DNA of 64,000 nt from Epiperipatus broadwayi (GCA_028023455.1 JAQFVV010012396.1:11697296-11761295), one strand, 5' to 3'; shown: positions 51,323 through 63,540, numbered from the stretch's first letter. Numbers and translations are program-made. Notes: a model not told the origin generated them from the letters alone.

Positions 51323-52391
51323 CAGTAATATTCATATAAATTTAACTTATTTTATTAGAATTACTTTATTTAATGAATTAGAAGTAATTTATTTAATGAA
51401 TTAAGTCAGATTAAGGATTTCAAGTGGATTATAACACAAGAAAAATAAAATTCCATAAAATTGTTGGCTATGAAAGTTATACATAAGTATACAATTTGGA
51501 TTACTTTATGTCAATAAAACCAATTGAAAACTAGAGGATTTATCCCATGTGAATCAAATGTACCTAGAAGTCATAAGCTATCAGGATTAAAGTCATTCTT
51601 ATTTGAAATAAAAAATTATGCAAATATTCTAGTGACAAAATAAAAAATGCAAATTTATTTGTTAATGATTGTTTGAAAATTGGTTATAATAAAAATGCTA
51701 TTACTAATACTATTACAAAATTTAAAAAGAGTCAACAATATAAGAAAACTAAAAATAATATCAAAATGAAATAGATTGCAATACCATTTATATCAGATGA
51801 ACAAGTTTATGAGGAAAATTTATAATGTTTTGTTCAAATTGCTTTTTCTCATCAAATAATATAAATAGATTAATTAATAACTCTAAAAGTAAAAATTTAA
51901 GTTTTAATCAAAGTTGTATTATATATAAATTAATATATAAATGTGGCTTATAATATATCAGTGAATCTAAATGTACATTAGCAAAAAAAATAAAAGAACA
52001 TATGTGTTTACATAAAAGAGTTCAAAAAGATAAACAATCAGAAAAAGATGAAAATAAACCATTATCTGTTATATTGGATCATAATAAAACTTGTAAATAT
52101 GAATTTAAATTTGATTATGAAAACACAAAAATTATACAAATTGAATGTTGCCATAATAAACAAGTAAAATAAAAGAGGCTATATTGATTTCAAGAAATTG
52201 TCAAATGTTAATGAATCATCAATCATCAAACATTAAAATAGCACAATTGTGAGGGAACTGATTTGAATTATGGAAGTTATGAAATGATGTCTCATTTTAA
52301 TTATTCAATATAGTTGACAAAAACTACAAGGAATATAGTCAAAAGTACTTCTAATAAAATAAGTTAAATTTATATGAATATTACTGTATTT
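51319..52391 (+). mobile_element. Penelope-like GIY-YIG fragment in inverted terminal repeats (copy 2)
   Basis: Terminal repeats 51319-51365 (AATACAGTAATATTCATATA..., ACTTATTTTATTAGAATTAC) and 52343-52390 are reverse complements with about one mismatch in 47. Between them a decayed frame reads GLYYISESKCTLAKKIKEHM at about 51930-52005 (interrupted by a stop next to GL), then LSVILDHNKTCKYEFKF. This corresponds to the Penelope GIY-YIG nuclease (YIGESxxxLxxRxxEH) and its C-terminal tail. No RT domain is inside. Penelope elements can carry terminal repeats in inverted orientation, so this may be an internally deleted derivative. Confidence 0.7.
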
Positions 52392-53227
52392 AATATATAT
52401 ATTTGAATATTATATATAAATATATCATCATCATCATCATAAGTTAAATAGTGTATTTTTTGTAAGTAGGATCAATTACTGTTAGTGACATATCTTGTTC
52501 AACTTCTCTAGCTACATCATTTATCATTTTTTGCTTTCTTGTTACCTCACAAAAATTTTAATGATTGTCAAATGAGTCTTATATAGTATCTAACACATGG
52601 CAATGAAAGCCAAAATAGAAGCAGTCAGATCAATTGGATGAAACCATTATCTAAATCTGCATATAATTTAGCAACATCTTCATCAAAGTGGAATGTGTAC
52701 TAGTAAAAATAATAATTTTTGCCAAAGCTTCAAATAAGTTTCCAATACCACTAATAATTTATTTTAATAACCTTGTAAATAACTGACACTTCAAATTATT
52801 ACATATTGTTTACTGCTGTATAATTTCAATATTATTTAAGTATATACACAAATTGAAATTAAAAGTAATTTTTTATGTACTAAATGAGAAAAACTTAGCT
52901 GCAATGTAACCAAGCAGTCACTAATTAAAACAGGTAATGCAAGCTGAAACCATGTGAACTAATAAATAAAAATGACATGTTCCAGATCTATATTGAGCTA
53001 GAAGATAGGTTACTTACAATTAGAATCAACTTGCTATATGATTAGTAAATCAGTCAACATACTTAATATGTATGAGAATTTGAAGTTTGATAACAGTATC
53101 TCCCCAGCACCTTATAAATATTGATTAGTACTGAAAAAATACACACCATCTACCATGACAACTGCTAGCTGGTGGTAAATTAAATATAAAGCCCATTTAT
53201 TCACCAATATTAGGTGGTTAGGTTATG
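52392..53227. other. Sequence between Penelope and RTE copies
   Basis: A CATCAT run at 52428-52441 is followed by unassigned sequence. No gene seen. Confidence 0.4.
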
Positions 53228-53366
53228 AATTGTTGTATGTCATCATCATCATCATCAAGCATTATCAATCCACTGAAAGATGAAGGTCTCTTCAAGTTCA
53301 TTCCATCTTCTCTGATCTTTAAATTTTCTTCTCCACAGCACCCCTGCACACTTTATTTCATCCATC

Positions 53367-55102
53367 TCACATGTGGTCTTTTTCTGGGTCCTTATCTCTT
53401 GGAATCCAGTTTAAGATTTCAATTGTCCATCTATTATCATCTCTTCTAGCAATATGTCCAACCCAACTCCACTTCAGTGTTTTAATTTTTTCAGTGAGGT
53501 CAGTAACACATGTTTGTTCTCTTACCCATACATTGCATTTTCGATCTCTTCTTGTTACTCCCAACATGCATCTTTTCATACTTCTTTGAGTGGTCTGAAG
53601 TCTCTGTATTGCTCTTCTATTAAGGGTCTATGTCTCAGATCTATATGTAAGAACTGGTAAAACACATTTATTAAAAACCTTTCTTTTCAAACACATAGGC
53701 ATATTTTCTTTTAGTAACAAGTTATTTTTACCAAAAGCACTCCAACCAAGTTTAATTTTATGATCAATTTCATCCATTATGTTTTCATCTGTATTAATAA
53801 TCTGACCAAGGTATTTGTAACTGTTAACTTCTTCTAACTCATTGTAATCAATCTTTATTTTCATATTTTGAGTAAATCCATTAAACATTACTTTAGTCTT
53901 TTTAACATTTATCTTTAGTCCTACTTTCCTACTTTCATCTGATAACTCCTGCAACATTTCCTGAAGCATTTATTTGCAAAAACAGCTACATCATCTGCAA
54001 AATTTAAATGACTTAAATAATCTCCATTTACTTTCACTCCTTTAGCTTCCCATTTTAATCCACAAAATACTTCTTGCAGCACTGCTATAAAAAGTTTTGG
54101 AGATATGAAAGCATGCTATCTTACACCCTTCTCAATATTGATTCTCCTAGTATCATTATGTAATCTAATTGTTGCTGTTGCATTTTTATAAATATTCTTT
54201 AAAATATGACAATATCTTGGATCTATACATTGATGATCCAATGCTTTAATCACTGAAGAAATGTTTATAGAATCAAACACCTTTTCATAATCTACAAATC
54301 CAAAACATAATGGCAACTCATATTCATTTGTCCTTTCTATAACTTCTCTCAATACCTGGATATGATCTACTGTACTAAAACTACTTTTAAATCCAGCTTG
54401 TTTTCTTGGTTGGTGGAAATCCAATGTTCTCTGTAGATGAGTTGTAATTATCTTGGTAAAAATTTTGTATAAAACTGATAAAAGGCTGGTAGGTCTGTAA
54501 TTTCTAATATCTTTTTATCACCTTTTTTAAATATTAATATTAATACTGCATTCTTCCAATCATCTGGTGCATCTTTATCATTTACACTTGGTATATAACT
54601 TTGCTAATTTTTTTCTATTCCTTCACCTGCTTCTTTTAATATGCCAATTATAATTCCATCATTACCTGGAAGCCTTTCCTTTCTTCATACATTTAATTGC
54701 ATGTCTCAGTTCTTCATTTAAAATTCTGGGCAATTCAGAAGATGTAATAGATATAGGAGGTACTTGTTCTTTATAACTATATAATTTTTGATAGAAATCT
54801 TCTACCCATTTCATGATGTCAACTCTTTTTTTAGTAATAATTCCATCTTTTTTTCTTATTGCAGATATAAATTTCCTACCAATACCAAAATGTTGTTTTA
54901 CACTCTTGAGATTTTCATTCTCTTCTACAGCTTTTCTTGCTAGTTCACAGTTATACTTTCTTATATCACGTTCAACTCTTTTCTGCAGCATTTTACAAAA
55001 TTCGAGATATTCAATCCTTTTTAATGCATCATTTTTGTATATCTTCATATTCCTTCTTTTCTTCATAAATTCTCTTGTTTCAGTAGAAATTTTATTGGTC
55101 AT
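53367..55102 (-). pseudogene. RTE reverse transcriptase domain (broken)
   Basis: Minus-strand blocks in order: MTNKISTETREFMKKRRNMK to RHAIKCMKKGKAS (55102-54662); FHQPRKQAGFKSSFSTVDHI and CFGFVDYEKVFDSINISSV (54424-54116); SHLNFADDVAVFANK (about 54020-53970, the catalytic FADD); KTKVMFNGF and SYKYLGQIIN (53969-53628); WVGHIARRDDNRWT (53579-53367). In RTE elements GFVDYxKAFD is the A block with the first catalytic Asp. At least four frame changes or stops separate the blocks. Confidence 0.85.
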
Positions 55103-55217
55103 TTGCTGCTTTTTTTCTACCAGCTATCTTTGTTGCAGTTTTTAAAAGTGTATCAGTTATTTTCATATTAATTTCATTCAAATCTGAATAATGTTCAAAA
55201 TCCGCTAATACTTAAAA

Positions 55218-56060
55218 TCAATTTGTAAGTTCTAATTTAAATTCATTAGAATGTTTCTGAAGATTAGGAATATCAACTGTAAAAATTGTTTTTCTTAATA
55301 ATTTTTGTCTCTTTAGTTTTGCATTAACATGTATCTTACATCTTACTAATCGATGATCACTTCCTGTGTTAAATTTATTAAGAACATTACAATCTTGAAA
55401 TATGTATTTTCTGTTAGTCAAAATATAATCCAATTCTGCTGTACCTTCATTTGGATGCTTCCATGTCCATTTCCTTTTAACATTTTTCTCAAAAAAAGAA
55501 TTCATAATATAAAGTTGTTGTTTTTTCTGAAAACTCCACAAATCTATGTCCTCTCTCATTTCTATTATTATAACCAAAATTACCTACAGCACTTTCATCT
55601 TTCATTTGTTAACCAATTCTAGCATTAAAGTCTCCCATAACAATTTTAAAATGTTGTTTACTCTGATCAAAAACCTTTTCTACATCCATATAAAAATCTT
55701 CTACTACTTCATCACTATGAGAACTTGTTGGGGCATAAACCTGAATTATCTGCATTTGGTATCTACTATTAAGTTGTATAACTAAACTTGCCACTCTAAC
55801 TGATACACCATCAATCTCCACAATGTTGTTCTTTCACTTTTTATTTATAATGAACCCTACTCCACTTGTATTTCCAATATTTGTACCTTTATAATAAAGT
55901 ACATGTCCACTTTTTAAATCAATTGTCTCTTCAACTTTTCTTCTAACTTCACAAAGTCCAATAATGTCCCATTAAATATAAGACAGTTCTTCTTCTAATT
56001 CTTGCAATATTCCTTCACTTGAAAGTGATCTGCAGTTGTAAGTATCTAAATAAAAAGTCA
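55218..56060 (-). pseudogene. RTE endonuclease domain (broken)
   Basis: From 56060 downward the frame reads TFYLDTYNCRSLSSEG, ELEEELSYI-stop-WDIIGLCEVRRK, then GVSVRVASLVIQLNSRYQ, IIQVYAPTSSHS and FKIVMGDFNARIG. A frameshift near 55560 moves the rest to a frame with TAELDYILTNRKYIF and GSDHRLVRCKI. The GDFN and SDHxLV motifs of APE-type endonucleases are intact, but an in-frame TAA after ELEEELSYI (at about 55970) and the shift prevent a full product. Confidence 0.85.
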
Positions 56061-56562
56061 TCATCAAATGACAGCCTGGATCCACAATCAGGGGATTCTT
56101 ATCACCCTCTACCTTTGGCCACCAACCGCTGCTTTGTTGGTGACTTTACAGCCTCCTGGGAATAAGGGCCCCGATTTATTTTTGTCTGTCATAATTGTAT
56201 ATATTGGAATATTTTTTATCATTTACACAAACATTCATTCTGCCTTATCAGGCAACTGAGAAGGAAGACCGTGGTGTTTCTTGATCTTAAACTCAGAGGT
56301 AAAAAGCCAATAAACTCAGTACACTGGTTAATGCATGTTGGTGAGCAGCCCATCCATGTTCGTATACTATATGAATAATCACATAGTAATAACAGCTGCA
56401 ATGACAAGAATGTATGGAGTGGACATTAGAAATTCCTTTAAGGCCTCCAAGAGGAATCAAAGGGTTGGTGTTTGTGTGTGTGTGTTAAATTAACATAACT
56501 GCTAACATATTTATTCAAATATTTTATGGAAATATCACCATCCATTCCTTTGTTTATATATA

Positions 56563-57426
56563 TAATAACAATAAAAATAATAAATATAATAGTAATTAAC
56601 TATTATATATAGTTTTTCAATTTGCAGAAGTACTTTTGATTAATTATGTCATTACCAGTATGATAAATTAAAAAATATTGACACATTTGTCAAAGAATTG
56701 CTTGAAGTTGGTTATAAGATTGTTCAGATTAACAATACTTTATGTCAATTTAAAAAGAATTATAATGGTTTAAAGGAGTTGAAGATTGATAGTAAAAAAT
56801 GGATATCTATTTTATATATTTCAAAGCTCAAGTGAAATTTTTTAAGAATATATATAAGAATGTGTTTAATGTTTCATTTTGTGTTACAAATAATGTTAGT
56901 AAATTGGTGAATAATTCCATAAATGCCATACCTGTCAAGCAGAAAAGTAATGTTTTGTATCAAATTTTTTGTGGATGTATGTTATCATGTATAGGTGAAT
57001 CAAGGTGCGGTATTGAAAAAAGATTAAAGGAGCATGAATTGTTATACAAACATGTGAAAAGTAAAAATAATAATGATTTGATGACTTTTCAGTTTTCTCA
57101 GATCATAAATGGACATGTAAATATAATATTTTATGTTTGATATTGAAAGTGTTAAGATTCTTCATGAAGAGAGAAACCATAATAAAAGAAAAATTAAGGA
57201 GGCAATTTTAATAAATAGGAATAAAATGAATTTAATTAGTAGACAAGCTGCTAACAGTAAAATTTGGGTTTTATGATATTTGAGTTGATGGTGTTTGCTT
57301 CCATTTTGTTTTTTGAATTTAATGGCAGTTGATGCAGTTAAGGAATTAACTGGAAGTACTTCTGTGGATTGAAAGACTGTATATAATAGTTAATTAACAT
57401 TATATTTATTATTTTTATTGTTATTA
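56563..57426 (+). mobile_element. Penelope-like GIY-YIG fragment in inverted terminal repeats (copy 3)
   Basis: Left repeat about 56563-56634 (TAATAACAATAAAAATAATA, TTAACTATTATATATAGT, GCAGAAGTACTT) and right repeat 57354-57426 are reverse complements over ~72 bp with few mismatches. The enclosed frame at 56799-57140 reads NVLYQIFCGCMLSCIGESRC followed by GIEKRLKEHELLYKHVKS, the Penelope GIY-YIG nuclease pattern (YxIPCxCxxxYIGESxxxLxxRLxEH) with YIG changed to CIG. After a frame change, EAILINRNKMNLISRQA near 57200-57255 is the usual C-terminal tail. The terminal repeats share AGAAGTACTT with copy 2. Confidence 0.75.
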
Positions 57427-57664
57427 CAATAGTTTTTTTTAATTAATGGACATTTTATTTGAATTATATATATTAATAGCTATAGCCAGTTTACAGCTTA
57501 TCTGCCATCCTGAGTAGCATTTTACAGTTTGTTTGTTTTTTAAATGGCCAACTATCCATAATATATATATATATATTAGTAGAATTATATTTGTAAAATA
57601 TTCCTCCTTGATTTTTCTTCAAATTGTTTTTCACATGTAAAATAAAAATATTACTAAAGCAAAC

Positions 57665-57775
57665 ACTTTTTTTTCCATATGTCAAATATGTTGACTGAGA
57701 AGCGAACCCAGGCCAGCTCCTTGAAAGGCAGCTACACTAACCACTAGGCTACCAACACATTGACATTATAATTAT
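57665..57775 (-). repeat. tRNA-derived SINE (family 1), minus strand
   Basis: On the minus strand: TGTTGGTAGCCTAGTGGTTA (A box), a spacer, GGGTTCGCTTCTCAGTCAAC (B box), then TTTGACATATGG and an A-run. The head and GACATATGG tail match 830-898. Flanking sequence differs, as expected for separate insertions. Confidence 0.75.
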
Positions 57776-58337
57776 TTGAATGTTCTGCAAATACAGAATA
57801 TCATAATTTGTTATTCATGTTCATAAATTCTCTTTTATAATGGCCATTTTGACTCACCAATGGAACTGGACTCACATTAGCATGCTATTTTATATATAAT
57901 ATTACATTTGTTGATTTTATCAACAGAATTTTTTCCAATAATAATTAATCTATGTTAATCAACATTAAATGAAACATTAAAATGAAAAGATGCTAATAAT
58001 GAAATCATACTACATACTCAAATCCATATTTTCTCATTATTTTTCTTTCTTCATCTATATGTAAATTTAAGTAACTTTCCTATTATATCTTATATTCATT
58101 ACTTCATTAGAATATATTTCAATATTGGATGAGTGATCACTTTGAATTTTGCATATTATTTCTAAATAAAAATGTTTTAAATCCAGCCAATTTATGCATA
58201 AGAGGAACATTTGACTTGGGGTGTACAAATCCTTTAATTGATAAAGGTTTTATGAATATTTTATAATTGATTATACTATATTCCCTCTATAAAGTTAAAT
58301 CAAAGTATTTTATTACATTTGATTTCAAGACATCGGT

Positions 58338-58560
58338 TTAATTTAATTTAGTTAAAAGATGTTTTACTATAACACCTGATCCAACAATAAACATATCAAC
58401 ATATCTAAAATTACTTTTAATAGGTAATTGAAAAAAGTCTTTTAAGGTATTCTCTTTATAATATGCCAACATATAACTACATATAACATATGAAATCAGC
58501 AACCTTATGAACCATCCTTCATCCATTTTATACAATTGATTTTCAGATGTGCAAATGAAT
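58338..58560 (-). pseudogene. Possible Penelope-like RT remnant
   Basis: The minus-strand frame contains YKENTLKDFFQLPIKSNFRY followed by VDMFIVGSG. FRYVDMFIV resembles the RYVDDxF catalytic block of Penelope RTs with one catalytic Asp changed to Met. Short and uncertain. Confidence 0.35.
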
Positions 58561-59339
58561 AGATTTTCTTTTTATAGACTCATAGAATTCTGTATCATCC
58601 AAAGTAAATAATTTATATATATGTACATACACACATGCAAATTTCTTATTAAAAATGTGTGTGTGAAGCAAATAAAACTATTAATGCGATGTGTTTTTAT
58701 AAATTAAATTAAAAAAGATATTGCACTATATCACTGATCAGTTCTTAACCATTTTATCTTTTCAACCTTATATATCATATTCATACAGCTTTCCAACTTT
58801 ATTATTTTTTGACATTTGATATGCCAAAATCTTGGTAAGCTACAAAGAAGGTAATATTTTAGAATTTATATACCTTTGAAAGCGCTAGAAGAAATCAATA
58901 AAAGTTTGTCATTTATTTATTTGATTTGATTTATTTATTTATATATAGTCGAATTATATATGCATGTGAATTTTAATATTAACACAAATATTAAAGTTTT
59001 TACAAATATATTCCAACACATGGTTGAACGTTATATATACTATATCATGTAAGTTTTACTAAAATTTTGATAATTCATTTGTGTCAGAAATCTCAATCCA
59101 CATGTGATAAATCATTGATTGTTATACACCATTGCTTTTGCCAATCTTTAATTAAACATTGTAGCATCTTAACTTCAAGGTTCACCATAATGCATTGATA
59201 TCAGTATTATGCATTAATTTCTTAGCTTGAAGACACATTGGAATAACTAAACAACAAAATATTAGAACTAACTGACCCTACTTAAATATAATCAACAGTA
59301 TTTTGCCATTATTCATCACACCAAAATTTATTCTAACAG

Positions 59340-59465
59340 CTCAAATTTAAACAAAAGCAAAACTCTCCCTACAGTAGTGCCACCCTGTGCCAAACAGAGT
59401 AATCAATGGATGCCAGCACTACTGTATGGAGAGTTTTGCCTTTGTTTACAACAATTATGTGCTAA
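59340..59465. repeat. MITE family A, short fold-back copy
   Basis: AAAACTCTCCCTACAGTAGTG is inverted as CACTACTGTATGGAGAGTTT, with AATCAATGGATGCCAG between. An internally deleted derivative of the 11690 type. Confidence 0.7.
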
Positions 59466-60832
59466 TATAGAGATGGTGATCATGTGATGTTTAGCTCAAA
59501 TTTAAAAGTACATTTCAAAATAATAAAACTGCTTATGTTATTACAATATATTACAAGATTCATAAATTCTTACTTGTTCTAATTTATTAAAATGCATTAA
59601 TTTAACAACAATATATTAAACTCAATATAGTGATCTTGCAATATAATAATTAGTGCAATCATCTGCCATATTTACTAACCCTTGAAATTGTTTTAAAGTC
59701 ATAAACAGGTTGTTATTCTTATTTTTTATGTAGATGGTTCATAATCAACTTAGCTAGCTATTCAATAGAGATTAGAAAATAAAAATTTATTTTTAATTGT
59801 AGTATAAGTATCAGGTTAATCTCAATTGATTAGTAAAGATGATATCATAATCTTATAGACATTAAGATCATAAGTTATGTTTTTATCAAAATGTGCGATA
59901 TAGTTTTCTGTGTTTCCCAAACTTTTATTTTTTTATTATGGAATGCTTTACATTTTAGAATGCATTTATTGAATATTTATATTCTTTTATGACTATCAGT
60001 ACTTTGAAATAAAAATATATAATTAATAATGCTGACATGTATTTCATTTTGAAAAGAAAATATAAAAAAATTATAAAATCAATTGAAAATTTTAACTATT
60101 TCTACATGTAATTTTATTTACTATGCAACTAGAATTCTACTAAATACAATTTGGAAAATGTGTTCAGATGTGTGATAGCTAATGTCAAGTACAACTGATG
60201 ATAAAGTATTACCAATTGATCCCACTGCTTAACAAACTTGATGTGTGCAAAGATTGAAATATATAAATATAACACTAAGGATAAATGGTATCTAGTAATT
60301 TGCAGAAATGGTGACTCTAAGACTGTTAACGATTTTTACAATGGTAGTTTTGTTGTTGATGTTGTTTTTACAAATAAAATGTAAAAAACGTAATGTTTTT
60401 TTAAATCACATAAATCATATCTTTCAATTGTGAATCGGTTCAAAATACTATAATTAACTCTTAAATTTGCCTATCTATTTAAAAAGTTTTGTATCCTAAC
60501 AATATAAATATCTATTTTTTTAAGCAGCTCTAAACATCTGAGCTTAATTGAAATATAACTCCAATAATGTTTTTAGAATGCTAAGCAATAGCAAATTCTC
60601 ATCAACAAATAAGTGAGTTTTGCTTGATTGTAATACCTTATTGCCTTGATACTCATGAATTATTTATAGTTGTACACTAGTGATCTAAAGATTCCTGAAT
60701 TAATTTCAGGATGGGAAAATATGTAAAAAATTTCAATTTGGCAAACTTTGATGTTCGAACTTTATTTAGATCTCAGAATTGCTGACAATATGATTATTAT
60801 TAACCAAATCTTAGAGGCCTCACTGCTCAAAA

Positions 60833-61010
60833 TACAGGGGGATTTAAATATAAAGGCCATAGAGTTGACAAAGATTATGTTGTTGAAATGGGATGGAGCA
60901 GAATATGGGAAAAGTTAGAAATAAAGTAGCTAACAGATTTCTCTGGGCATAATTGCTGAGAGATTCTTGACTTCGTTTAATGAAAAGCTACAGCACATCA
61001 CACCACATGA
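60833..61010 (+). mobile_element. 5'-truncated 3' fragment of the SGNH/APE LINE family
   Basis: Aligns with 21748-21945: GGGGGATTTAAATATAAAGG, ATAGAGTTGACAAAGATTAT, AAATGGGATGGAGCAGAATA, then CTGAGAGATTCTTGACTTCG and a CATCACACCACATGAG tail. It contains only the last ~25 codons and the 3' UTR, the classic product of aborted target-primed reverse transcription. It sits in intron 1, 230 bp from exon 1. Confidence 0.85.
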
Positions 61011-61240
61011 GATGAATTTTATAATGTAAAATGACTTGAATCTCATACCAGCTCTGTAGGAAGAGTTAACTCCTCCCTTCTCCCCATTTTCAAATATGTT
61101 TTATTGCAAAATAAATGTATTCATTAATTTGAAGCAGTAAAGAAACTAATCACAAAATGTTATTAAATACAAAATTACAAAAACGTCTACAAACATTAAT
61201 TTCATAACTTTTTTCCATCTTAAAAAAAAAAAAAACTTAC

Positions 61241-61281
61241 TCGACTATGGAATAGCGATGATGGGGCGGTGTAAACAACAT
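61241..61281 (-). CDS. Exon 1 (start exon) of the CIMIP2-like gene
   Basis: On the minus strand, ATG at 61281-61279 opens MLFTPPHHRYSIV plus two bases GA, followed by a consensus donor GTAAGT (61240-61235). The two leftover bases join the T at 45527 to give Asp and lead in frame into exon 2. The exon is short (41 nt), so its support comes from the strong donor, the phase match and the less AT-rich composition than the surroundings. Protein: about 14 residues rich in Pro/His/aromatics, without a signal peptide, as expected for a cytoplasmic or axonemal protein. Confidence 0.65.
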
Positions 61282-61560
61282 TTTGGTATTTTGGAGAGAA
61301 ACTGAAAAAAAAGTTAGAAAATAAAGAACTTAATAAATCAGATGAGAAATTGCGCCGCGAGTTTTGTTTTTAGCTATAGATACAGGAACAGGAGACAGAC
61401 ATTAGAAAGAAAGGGAAGAAAAAAGAAATGTTCGATTTTTTTTATTTATGTTTTTTGATATATATTTCACGTTCTAAACATCAAATTCACGTGATCCAAA
61501 CAATAGTTCCCTTATTGTAATACGACACCTTTCTTTTATAGATTGCATAATTTTGCTATG
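61282..61560 (-). promoter_or_regulatory. Probable 5' UTR and promoter region
   Basis: Sequence immediately upstream of the exon 1 ATG on the minus strand. It includes a local GC-containing patch (TTGCGCCGCGAG at 61350-61361) unusual for the region. No TATA box or other element can be assigned confidently. Confidence 0.35.
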
Positions 61561-61919
61561 GTTTGTTTTAAGCAAACAGTTTCTAGAAAGTGCTCTAATA
61601 TTGTTTACTGAAGTGTTGTCAATAGCTTCACTTCGCAAATTACACTGTTATACTATAATTTGTAAAACATATTACTGAACATTGAATTTGTGTATTATTT
61701 TGTTGCCACAAGATGGCAGTAATTTCCGAGCAACTACGAATCGCACCACATCAAAAATAAATGTTTTTGATGTGGGATTCATTACTAAAAAGAGATATTG
61801 ATAAAATATTAGGGGATTTAATATAAAAGTAATTCTATTGTGGATTAAACTAGGGGAGGGGGTATATAAATATGAAAACAAAAAATGTCGGGAAATATTA
61901 AAGACAGATTTAAAAGCAT

Positions 61920-63540
61920 TTAGAAAAATTGAAAGATAATAAAAATGAGATGATTTTATGTGTGTTATGCCAGAGATAAATATTTTAGAGGATATCAGAA
62001 CATACTTGTAAAAAGAAAGTATTTAAAAGAGAGACAAAGAGTTGTGAAAATTAACGTCATAAATATGCAAGATGGCAGAAATACTAATACGAAGCGATTT
62101 TTTTTACTGTTATTAATGAAAGATTAAATGTCCAGAAATAATAGAAATTCATTACTTTTTCCAAAAAATTAAACGAAAATGTGTAAATGGATGTAATAAT
62201 AGTATACCGATTATTTAAAATAACATTTTAAAAAGTGCAAAAAAAAAACATGGGTCATATTTAAAAATGAATATACAGATACGTATGTTAGACTAAGAAT
62301 GTGAGAGACTAGTATATTGATTATAACTGATATGAAGAAATATATAAATGAAATTAATGTAGTTGAAGAAATATTATTATTAAAGTGTGAAGAATGAAGT
62401 AGCAAAACATATTGAAATTTTCTACTGATTAAGAAAGAATTTGAAGTAGTTTTACATCGACAGAAGTAGATGTTGGAAGTATAGAAAGAGTGTGGAAAGT
62501 AAAGGATGATTCTGAATTTAACAACTTTGGCAATATTTTGGAAAGAATAATAAAAATACAAAATTTAAAGATCTATGATTAATTATGAAGAACATTGTAA
62601 ATGGGTGATTATATGAGATTAGAATCAATAACAGTAGCAGAATCAGTAAAAAGAACATTTTAAAAAGTTATAAAAATAGAAGCTTTTAAAAGTGATGTAA
62701 AGAAAAGGAGTTAAAACAATAGAGAAAAGATATAAAATAAAATAGAAATGAGATCAATCAAACGAGAAATTAATCTAGAAAATTAATAATGTAATAAAAA
62801 TTTATGAAAAATCCTGGGGAATTATTGATAAAAGAAATTTTAAAAAATATATAGTGAACACATGGAGAAGAGAATTTGATGGTAAAAAAAAAAAAAGATT
62901 TTATAATTCAAACTTAAATGGTAAGGATGAGAAAAAAAAATATTGAGTTATTGAACACATGGAGAATATAGTGATGGAAAATAACTTGAAGTGATAGTAA
63001 ATTTGTAATAGAAAGTTTGGTGGTAACTAATTTTATTAGACTAATGCAAAAAAGTTAAATAAAGTGATGAGTTTAGAAATGAATAGAACAAAGTTAAGTT
63101 TTAAAAACAAAAATTAAAAGAATGAAATATTTATCAGTATTAATAGTTTTGAAAAGACAGATAAGTATTTATGGTTTATAAAATTTATAAATAATATTAG
63201 GATTCTAGAAAAATGAAATAAAGACCCATAGCATATAAAATAATTGCTTATACAATATTAAACATATATTAAGAAGAAAATATAGTTTAATGAAAGGTAT
63301 TTTGGAGGAAGCAGTGAGTGGAAGTAAGAAGAAAGTATGGAAAAGATTGACATTGTTGGGTGATATAAGAGATGGAAATAATTACATAGAATTGAAGAGC
63401 TGGTCAATGAAGAAAATGGAGTGGAATAATGGATGAATTGATGATATGACTAGTCTCTGATCTGTAAGTGGGACAGAAAACTATTGATTGATAATATTAA
63501 AGTTAGAAATTGATTGAAAAAAAAAAACAATATTTTAAGA
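61920..63540 (+). mobile_element. Degenerate purine-rich LINE-like tract
   Basis: GTTGTGAAAATTAACGTCAT then AAATATGCAAGATGGCAGAA (62041-62082) parallels GTTGTTAAAATTGGGTTTTT...AATATGCAAGGTGGTAGGAA of the LINE endonuclease start (about 18521-18560). The rest is A/G-rich, C-poor and full of stops. I read it as an old relative of the 18-22 kb LINE, but only the short block is matched. Confidence 0.4.

Larger units (their letters stand above)
53228..56190 (-). mobile_element. RTE-type LINE, minus strand, decayed but nearly full length
   Basis: On the minus strand it reads 5'-leader (56190-56065), endonuclease, RT, and a (TGATGA)n 3' tail at about 53240-53260. YNCRSLSSEG and ELEEELSYI at the 5' end, and WVGHIARRDDNRWT near the 3' end, are characteristic of RTE-like endonuclease/reverse transcriptases widespread in invertebrates. 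Several stops and frameshifts make it inactive. Confidence 0.85.
45528..61240 (-). other. Intron 1 (15.7 kb) of the CIMIP2-like gene
   Basis: Bounded by GTAAGT at 61240-61235 and TTTAG at 45532-45528 on the minus strand. It contains the hairpin, Penelope-like, RTE, SINE and LINE fragments listed separately. Stretches of it not otherwise listed (46401-51318, 58561-60832) hold no supportable gene. Confidence 0.65.

Noticed and set aside
53225-53660. Plus-strand open frames at the end of the RTE element
   Set aside because: Antisense shadows of the RTE reverse transcriptase.
62211-62561. 116-residue minus-strand open frame
   Set aside because: A T-rich antisense shadow of the purine-rich LINE-like tract, with no motif.
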